Source: JBGZFC01 sp964346495
Lineage (GTDB): Bacteria > Bacteroidota > Bacteroidia > Bacteroidales > Dysgonomonadaceae
Reading direction: 5' to 3'
DNA length: 9,874 nt
NCBI GenBank assembly: GCA_964346495.1
Contig: CAYFUW010000076.1
Location: 1-9,874 of the forward strand
The position numbers were made by a program, and so were the translations under genes. Below the pieces are notes generated by a model that was given only the letters and a program-made list of their open reading frames with translations, was not told where the DNA came from and did no database searches. Of the stretch, positions 5,292 to 9,874 are shown in pieces (position 1 is the stretch's first letter; the number at the start of each line of letters is the position of its first letter).

Positions 5292-6620
5292 ATGAATTGG
5301 CAACAACTTTTATCGGCAAAACGATTTGGGATGGAGCACTACAAAAACGATAGTGTACACCAGAGAACTGAGTATCAACGAGATTTCGACAGATTAATAT
5401 TCTCATCACCATTTCGCCGTCTACAAAACAAAACACAAGTATTTCCACTTCCGGGCAGTGTTTTTGTGCATAATAGACTTACTCACAGCTTAGAAGTTTC
5501 TTGTGTTGGGCGCTCGTTGGGCGAAAACGTGAGTCGTGAATTGCGAAACAGATATCCAAATTCAGAAGCACCTTTCGAAGATATTGCATCAATTGTTTCA
5601 GCAGCATGTCTGGCACACGATTTAGGCAATCCGCCTTTCGGACATTCTGGCGAACAGGCTATTTCAAGTTTTTTCTCGGAAGGAAAAGGAAAAAATTTGA
5701 AAGAGATAATCGAAAAAGAGAACGGTCGTTGGACAGACTTTACTTCATTCGACGGAAATGCCAATGCTATAAGAATGTTGATGCATCAATTCAAAGGTCG
5801 CAGAGCAGGAGGTTTTGCACTAACCTACTCCACTTTGGCATCAATAGTAAAATATCCTTTTTCGTCTGAACTTTGCAGCAACAAAAACAAATTCGGTTTT
5901 TTTCAATCGGAAGAGAAAGCATATCAGATAATTGCCGAAGATTTGAATATTCCCTGTTTTTCAATTGAACCATTAAAATTTGCACGCTACCCGCTGGTCT
6001 TTTTGGTTGAAGCTGCAGATGATATCTGCTATCAAGTTATGGATATTGAAGATGCTCACAAATTGCATCTGATTACAACAAAAAAGGCAAAAGAGCTTCT
6101 TCTCGACTTTTTTGATGATGAAGAGAAAAAGAGAAAAAAGAAAATTTTAAAAATGCTAAGCGACACAAACGAGCAGATATCATATCTTCGTGCAAGTGTA
6201 ATAGGCTTGCTGGTTAATGAGTGTTCAAATGTTTTCGTCAGCAACGAAGAGACAATTCTTAAAGGTGAGTTTAATGGTTCGCTTATCAAACATATAAGTG
6301 AAAGATGCAGGAATGCTTATAAAAATTGCTCCGATTATGCAGGTGAATATATCTATCGTTCTCGCGAAGTGCTTGATGTAGAACTTGCCGGATATAGAAT
6401 TATCGGCTTTTTATTGGAGAAGTTTACCGATGCGATACAAAATCCTGACCACACCTATTCCAAACTACTATTGCAAAGAATTCCGACACAGTTTGAGCCA
6501 CAATCGGATGACACATACACCCGTTTGCAGTCGGTAATTGACTACATTTCGGGAATGACCGATGTTTACGCTTTAGAGATGTACAGAAAAATTACCGGAA
6601 TGGGACTTCCTGTGATTTAA
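5292..6620 (+). CDS. dgt: Deoxyguanosinetriphosphate triphosphohydrolase-like protein (HD superfamily dNTPase)
   Basis: A protein of 442 residues, normal for the Bacteroidota members of this family. These enzymes hydrolyse a dNTP (classically dGTP) to the deoxynucleoside and triphosphate, lowering or balancing the dNTP pool. The N-terminal signature 'RRLQNKTQVFPL' (42-53) leads to the HD domain metal ligands: H65 in 'NRLTHSLEV', H109-D110 in 'CLAHDLGNPPFGHSGE', and the distal aspartate in 'AADDICYQVMDIEDA' (D243 or D244). All four ligands appear intact. The highly conserved 'HDLGNPPFGHSGE' block separates dGTPases from generic HD phosphohydrolases. The C-terminal third is less conserved, as usual. 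The ATG at 5292 gives the standard start 'MNWQQLLSAKRFG'. It is transcribed alone, after a repeat-rich gap and before an octamer repeat. True substrate (dGTP or mixed dNTPs, allosteric or not) cannot be told from sequence. Confidence 0.93.
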   Translation: MNWQQLLSAKRFGMEHYKNDSVHQRTEYQRDFDRLIFSSPFRRLQNKTQVFPLPGSVFVHNRLTHSLEVSCVGRSLGENVSRELRNRYPNSEAPFEDIASIVSAACLAHDLGNPPFGHSGEQAISSFFSEGKGKNLKEIIEKENGRWTDFTSFDGNANAIRMLMHQFKGRRAGGFALTYSTLASIVKYPFSSELCSNKNKFGFFQSEEKAYQIIAEDLNIPCFSIEPLKFARYPLVFLVEAADDICYQVMDIEDAHKLHLITTKKAKELLLDFFDDEEKKRKKKILKMLSDTNEQISYLRASVIGLLVNECSNVFVSNEETILKGEFNGSLIKHISERCRNAYKNCSDYAGEYIYRSREVLDVELAGYRIIGFLLEKFTDAIQNPDHTYSKLLLQRIPTQFEPQSDDTYTRLQSVIDYISGMTDVYALEMYRKITGMGLPVI

Positions 6621-6623
6621 TAA

Positions 6624-6655
6624 ACAAGTTGACAAGTAAACGAGTAAATAAGTAG
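6624..6655. repeat. Four degenerate tandem octamers after dgt
   Basis: ACAAGTTG, ACAAGTAA, ACGAGTAA and ATAAGTAG follow one another without spacers, starting four bases after the dgt stop. The shared core is A-y/C-R-A-G-T-A-A. It is non-coding and has no hairpin. Confidence 0.6.
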
Positions 6656-6740
6656 GCAAAAAGTAATATTTACAACTATATCAACGTTTATCTTTTACTG
6701 CGATTAACGACTCAGTATAGAACAGTTTTTTTCACAGCAT

Positions 6741-6772
6741 TTTGTAGATTATACAAAAAAATCTTATCTTTG
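6741..6772 (+). promoter_or_regulatory. Bacteroidota vegetative promoter for the lipoprotein gene
   Basis: TTTG at 6741-6744 and TATCTTTG at 6765-6772 are 20 bp apart, a close match to the TTTG / TAnnTTTG arrangement. Transcription should start near 6779, leaving a leader of about 27 nt before ATG 6806. The box covers a TTG in the same reading frame (6770), which argues against that codon being the translation start. Confidence 0.75.
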
Positions 6773-6805
6773 ACGTCAAACTTAATTTTAAATAATCAAT
6801 TGAAA

Positions 6806-7366
6806 ATGAGAACAAACAAATTACTTACAACTTTAGCTATCCTTTTCACAGCAATTCTTGTTAGCTGTAGTGGTGGCAAAACTCAAGACAGCACAGTTAC
6901 GGTAGACGATTTATTCGCTAATCCCGATTCATTTATAGACCAAACTGTTGTTGTAGAAGGTACCTGCACGCATGTGTGCTCAAGAACCGGAATGAAACTT
7001 TTTATCGAAGGTGAAAACAGCGAACAATCACTAAGAGTTGAGTCTAACAGCACTTTAGGAAAATTTGATGCTGAAAGCGTAGATAAAAAAGTTAGAATCG
7101 AAGGCAAATTTGTTGAAGAGAGAATCGACGAAGAAAAATTGCAAGAGATGGAAAGAGAAATCATGGAAGGTACCAATGTTGAACACGGTGAAGGTGGCGA
7201 AGGTTGCGCTACTGAACAAAAAGCAGAAGGTGTTAAAATTGGCAGCTCTGAAATGGAACGTATCGAAAATTTCCGCGCTCGTATCGCTGAAAGAATGGAA
7301 ACTGAAGGAAAAAATTATCTTTCATTTTATTACATTGAAGCAGAATCATTCAGAATTATCGAATAA
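6806..7366 (+). CDS. Lipoprotein with OB-fold-like domain and CxxxC motif
   Basis: A protein of 186 residues from ATG 6806. A lipoprotein signal peptide ends in the lipobox LVSC, with C21 as the lipidated residue. Residues 32-103 read like a small beta-barrel: 'TVDDLFANPDSFIDQTVVVEG', then CTHVCSRTGMKLFIEG, 'LRVESNSTLGKF', 'VDKKVRIEGKFVEERI'. This is the strand pattern of OB-fold proteins of the tRNA_anti-like / YgiW-like type. It carries C54-x3-C58 with H56 between them, in a position reminiscent of the DUF4920 group. A charged insertion (about 104-150) contains H127 and C134 in a glycine-rich 'HGEGGEGC' turn. The final strand 'YLSFYYIEAESFRII' closes the domain. It is envelope-anchored; ligand and role are unknown. 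Metal binding or a redox role is only a possibility. It is a single-gene unit with its own promoter and a long terminator hairpin. Confidence 0.8.
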   Translation: MRTNKLLTTLAILFTAILVSCSGGKTQDSTVTVDDLFANPDSFIDQTVVVEGTCTHVCSRTGMKLFIEGENSEQSLRVESNSTLGKFDAESVDKKVRIEGKFVEERIDEEKLQEMEREIMEGTNVEHGEGGEGCATEQKAEGVKIGSSEMERIENFRARIAERMETEGKNYLSFYYIEAESFRIIE

Positions 7367-7402
7367 TCTAAATTTATAGATATGTTCGATCTATAGATAA
7401 CA

Positions 7403-7463
7403 AAGTCCCATATTGCAACAAATTGAATTAATAATAATTCTTTGTTCGATATGGGTCTTTTTT
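7403..7463 (+). terminator. Long hairpin terminator downstream of the lipoprotein gene
   Basis: AAG-T-CCCATATTG (7403-7415) pairs with CGATATGGG-T-CTT (7447-7459). The pairing continues inward through AACAAA/TTTGTT (7417-7422 with 7441-7446) and GAATTA/TAATTC (7425-7430 with 7435-7440) to an ATAA loop. A T run (7458-7463) follows. This gives about 25 pairs with only a few mismatches, unusually long for an intrinsic terminator. A smaller TATAGAT/ATCTATA hairpin (7375-7395) precedes it. Confidence 0.8.
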
Positions 7464-7569
7464 GTACCCATATTTATCAAAACCTACACAAGCACATTGT
7501 GGTTAAAAAGTCGCACTATGCATAAAAACAGATCATCGTTTATAAAACAACTGAAATGCCATTTGTTAT

Positions 7570-8112
7570 ATGAAAAAAATAAAAAAACGCAGAATAGCTC
7601 TATTGTTGTCACTAATTGCATTGGTGATTCTTTTGGTAACAGAATTAATACCATGGAAAGACAATCGTGAAACCACCAACGAGTATGATTATAGCGTACA
7701 AGTTGTCGGTATTGCCGATGGTGACTCTTTTGTCGGACTAACTGAAGACAGCACCGAAGTTCGTTTTCGCATTTACGGAATTGATGCACCCGAAAAGAGC
7801 CAGCCTTTCAGCAACGAAGCTAAAAAACTATTATCCGAAATGATTTATGAGAAAAAAGTGGGGATTGTTGTAATAGAGCCTTCCGATAAATATAACAGAC
7901 AATTGGTACAGGTATTGATCGATGATAACGTAGATGTAGGTGCCGAAATGATAAAAAACGGACTTGCATGGCACTATCGTCGTGCAAGTGAGACTGTGGG
8001 AAGCAACAATTATAGAAAACTCGAATCAGAAGCCCGCAAAATGGAATTGGGACTTTGGAGTCAAAAAAATCCTGAAAGTCCGTGGGATTTCAGGAAAAAG
8101 AAACGACAGTAA
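7570..8112 (+). CDS. Membrane-anchored staphylococcal-nuclease-like (thermonuclease) protein
   Basis: A protein of 180 residues. Residues 1-8 are lysine/arginine-rich, followed by a hydrophobic segment (about 9-28) that acts as a membrane anchor or uncleaved signal. The SNase domain spans about 42-168. Catalytic and calcium-binding residues of Staphylococcus nuclease can all be matched: 'IADGDSF' gives the calcium aspartates D50/D52, 'VRFRIYGIDAPE' gives R67, D72 and E75, and 'DKYNRQLVQVLI' gives R110 (equivalents of D21, R35, D40, E43 and R87). The late 'MIKNGLAWHYRR' and 'LGLWS' segments are also typical. It should therefore be an active, calcium-dependent sugar-nonspecific nuclease facing the periplasm or exterior. 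It has no clear promoter motif in the preceding 100 bp. It lies after the lipoprotein terminator and 119 bp before proS on the same strand; no functional link is evident. Confidence 0.9.
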   Translation: MKKIKKRRIALLLSLIALVILLVTELIPWKDNRETTNEYDYSVQVVGIADGDSFVGLTEDSTEVRFRIYGIDAPEKSQPFSNEAKKLLSEMIYEKKVGIVVIEPSDKYNRQLVQVLIDDNVDVGAEMIKNGLAWHYRRASETVGSNNYRKLESEARKMELGLWSQKNPESPWDFRKKKRQ

Positions 8113-8177
8113 AAAATAGTTTATACACATTTTCAGCAAAGATACCCTATCGAAAATATTAAATCCCAAATATTTCG

Positions 8178-8185
8178 TATCTTTG
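8178..8185 (+). promoter_or_regulatory. Bacteroidota -7 box upstream of proS
   Basis: TATCTTTG matches TAnnTTTG, 46 bp before the proS ATG. A -33 TTTG is not obvious. Confidence 0.5.
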
Positions 8186-8231
8186 CAACCTTAAAATCAA
8201 CAAACAATATTCAAACGACAGTTTTAAATAT

Positions 8232-9713
8232 ATGGCAAAGGAATTGAAAGAACTCACACCACGCAGCGTTGACTACTCGCAGTGGTATCTCGATTTAGTT
8301 ATTAAAGCCGATTTGGCAGAGAATTCAGCCGTGCGCGGTTGCATGGTAATTAAACCGTATGGCTATGCAATTTGGGAAAAAATGCAACGTCAACTCGACG
8401 ATATGTTTAAGGAAACGGGACACGTGAATGCCTATTTCCCGATATTTATCCCGAAATCGTATCTCAGTCGTGAAGCCGACCACGTGGAAGGTTTCGCTAA
8501 AGAGTGCGCCGTTGTAACGCATTACAGATTAAAAAATGCTCCCGACGGAAACGGTGTAGTTGTTGACCCGGATGCAAAACTCGAAGAAGAGTTGGTGGTT
8601 CGTCCAACTTCCGAAACCATTATTTGGAGTACATACAAAAACTGGATACAATCGTATCGCGATTTACCACTGCTTATCAACCAATGGGCAAACGTGGTTC
8701 GTTGGGAGATGCGTACCCGCCTGTTCCTTCGTACAGCAGAATTTTTGTGGCAAGAGGGACATACAGCACACGCTACCAAAGAAGAAGCGATTGAAGAGAC
8801 CGAAAAGATGATTAACGTTTATGCCGATTTTGCCGAAAAATATATGGCAATGCCTGTTATTAAAGGTTTTAAATCGGAATCGGAGCGATTTGCAGGTGCA
8901 CTGGATACTTACACGATTGAGGCATTGATGCAAGACGGAAAAGCGTTGCAATCGGGAACATCGCACTTTTTGGGACAAAACTTCGCCAAAGCGTTCGATG
9001 TACAATTTGCCGATAAAAATGGCGGATTAGATTACGTTTGGGCAACATCGTGGGGAGTTTCTACCCGATTAATCGGTGCGCTTATTATGGCACACAGCGA
9101 CGATAACGGATTGGTTCTTCCTCCGAAATTAGCACCTTATCAGGTAGTTATTGTTCCAATTTACAGAAACGATGAACAACTTAAACTGATAGATGAAAAA
9201 GTTGCAGGAATTGTTTCACGACTTAAAGCACTAGGCATCAGCGTGAAATATGATAATGCCGACAATAAAAAACCGGGATGGAAATTCGCGGAATATGAAC
9301 TGAAAGGTGTTCCGGTGCGTCTAGCGATGGGTGGCAGAGATTTGGAAAACGGCACTATCGAAATTGCTCGTCGCGATACACTTACAAAAGAGACTCGCCC
9401 ATGCGAAGGCATCGAAGAGCATATAAAACAACTTCTTGACGAAATTCAAGAGAACATTTATCAAAAAGCTCTCGATTTCCGTGCAGCATCGACTCGTGAA
9501 ATTGATTCTTACGAAGAATTCAAAGTTGAAATAGAAAAAGGAGGATTCTTACTCGCTCACTGGGACGGAACACCCGAAACCGAGGAACTTATCAAAACCG
9601 AAACCAAAGCTACCATTCGTTGTATTCCTTTGGATGGCGATAAAACACCGGGTAAATGTATGGTTACAGGAAAACCATCGGCACAAAGAGTGGTTTTTGC
9701 AAGAGCGTACTAA
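8232..9713 (+). CDS. proS: Proline--tRNA ligase, class II, eukaryote/archaeon-like short type
   Basis: A protein of 493 residues. It charges tRNA-Pro with proline using ATP, in the cytoplasm. The length and the absence of an inserted editing domain between motifs 2 and 3 identify the eukaryote/archaeon-like form (sometimes called type 3) rather than the longer bacterial ProS. Motif 1 region: 'YGYAIWEKMQRQLDDMFK' and 'AYFPIFIPKSYL' (43-78). Motif 2: 'RPTSETIIWSTYKNWI' then 'RWEMRTRLFLRTAEFLWQEGHTAHA' (124-181). Motif 3: 'WGVSTRLIGALIMAHSDDNGL' (274-294). The anticodon-binding domain begins near 'LAPYQVVIVPIY' (300-311) and the C-terminal domain ends in 'RVVFARAY', with the terminal tyrosine usual for this type. 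Known members of this type lack cis-editing. The ATG at 8232 gives the standard N-terminus. No frame damage seen. Confidence 0.97.
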   Translation: MAKELKELTPRSVDYSQWYLDLVIKADLAENSAVRGCMVIKPYGYAIWEKMQRQLDDMFKETGHVNAYFPIFIPKSYLSREADHVEGFAKECAVVTHYRLKNAPDGNGVVVDPDAKLEEELVVRPTSETIIWSTYKNWIQSYRDLPLLINQWANVVRWEMRTRLFLRTAEFLWQEGHTAHATKEEAIEETEKMINVYADFAEKYMAMPVIKGFKSESERFAGALDTYTIEALMQDGKALQSGTSHFLGQNFAKAFDVQFADKNGGLDYVWATSWGVSTRLIGALIMAHSDDNGLVLPPKLAPYQVVIVPIYRNDEQLKLIDEKVAGIVSRLKALGISVKYDNADNKKPGWKFAEYELKGVPVRLAMGGRDLENGTIEIARRDTLTKETRPCEGIEEHIKQLLDEIQENIYQKALDFRAASTREIDSYEEFKVEIEKGGFLLAHWDGTPETEELIKTETKATIRCIPLDGDKTPGKCMVTGKPSAQRVVFARAY

Positions 9714-9718
9714 TTTTA

Positions 9719-9749
9719 TTTACGATTTTAGATTTCGGATTTCGGAATT
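9719..9749 (+). repeat. Heptamer-type dispersed repeat (GATTTCG units) after proS
   Basis: GATTTTA (9724-9730), GATTTCG (9731-9737), GATTTCG (9738-9744) and GAATTGT follow each other with period 7, five bases after the proS stop. Related to the inverted copy at 4843-4867. Confidence 0.55.
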
Positions 9750-9761
9750 GTCCAAGTAGCA

Positions 9762-9778
9762 GCTAATTTTAAATTAGC
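9762..9778. repeat. Short inverted repeat between proS and menA
   Basis: GCTAATTT and AAATTAGC are exact reverse complements separated by one T; both outer flanks carry AGCAGC- or AGCC-like bases. It lacks a T run after the stem, so a terminator role for proS is doubtful. Confidence 0.5.
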
Positions 9779-9786
9779 AGCCACTT

Positions 9787-9814
9787 AACTCAGAACTCGA
9801 AACTCAGAACTAAT
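9787..9814. repeat. Four tandem heptamers (AACTCAG type) before menA
   Basis: AACTCAG, AACTCGA, AACTCAG and AACTAAT follow one another exactly, ending five bases before the menA ATG. No hairpin; the repeat occupies the place of the leader or ribosome-binding region. Confidence 0.6.
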
Positions 9815-9819
9815 AAAAC

Positions 9820-9874
9820 ATGTCAAGTATAAAAACATGGATATCGGCAGCACGTCCGAGAACACTATTTTTAG
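9820..9874 (+). CDS. menA: 1,4-dihydroxy-2-naphthoate prenyltransferase, N-terminal fragment (cut by window end)
   Basis: Only 18 complete codons are visible: MSSIKTWISAARPRTLFL. The pattern 'W-I-x-A-A-R-P-R-T-L' right after the start is the characteristic N-terminus of MenA, the membrane UbiA-family enzyme that attaches the prenyl chain in menaquinone synthesis. The downstream aspartate-rich motifs lie outside the window, so the call rests on this short segment. The start ATG at 9820 is well supported by the match position. Confidence 0.6.
   Translation, partial: MSSIKTWISAARPRTLFL

Noticed and set aside
6770..6805. TTG start giving a 198-residue lipoprotein
   Set aside because: The TTG overlaps the -7 promoter box, and only the ATG at 6806 puts a proper signal peptide and lipobox at the N-terminus.
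7413..7670. 85-codon plus-strand frame overlapping the nuclease start
   Set aside because: It runs through the terminator hairpin and overlaps the well-supported nuclease gene in another frame.

Overview
The window looks like a chromosomal segment of a low-GC member of the Bacteroidota, probably Bacteroidales-like. Four things point there. A type IX secretion C-terminal sorting domain is encoded at the left edge. Several genes are preceded by the Bacteroidota sigma-A type promoter motif (TTTG, about 19-20 bp, TAnnTTTG). Shine-Dalgarno sequences are weak. The proline--tRNA ligase is the eukaryote/archaeon-like short form common in this phylum. The content is mostly housekeeping plus envelope-stress genes. 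I did not find a CRISPR array, a phage, an insertion sequence or a defence system, and I see no convincing new multi-gene system.

Layout. Positions 2-442 (+) hold the 3' end of a secreted T9SS substrate gene with an in-frame TAA near the window edge. It converges, across a shared bidirectional terminator (508-545), on a minus-strand cluster. Read in transcription order, that cluster is a TPR protein with a signal peptide (3181-2105), an ECF sigma factor (2050-1499), a small single-pass membrane protein that is probably the anti-sigma factor (1470-1093), and a Spy/CpxP-like periplasmic protein (1050-565). Divergent from it is prmA (3354-4193, +), the ribosomal protein L11 methyltransferase. 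Then come two tandem tRNA-Leu genes (anticodons CAG and GAG) behind the best promoter in the window, with a roughly 90-nt structured leader.

The 600 bp after the tRNAs hold no convincing gene but contain several repeat types: two copies of a GGGATT-TGC-AATCCC hairpin unit, a perfect 28-bp palindrome, and short tandem units of 7-8 bp. Next come dgt-type dNTPase (5292-6620), an OB-fold-like lipoprotein (6806-7366) ending in a long hairpin terminator, a membrane-anchored staphylococcal-nuclease-like protein (7570-8112), proS (8232-9713), and the first 18 codons of a probable menA (9820 to the end).

Functionally, the sigma/anti-sigma/CpxP-like set reads as one envelope-stress regulatory unit. 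PrmA, the tRNAs and ProS serve translation. The dNTPase and the thermonuclease-like protein act on nucleotides and nucleic acids but are not evidently linked. The most noticeable non-coding feature is the recurrence of short tandem repeats of period 7 or 8 at gene ends (around 4850, 4923, 6624, 9724 and 9787).
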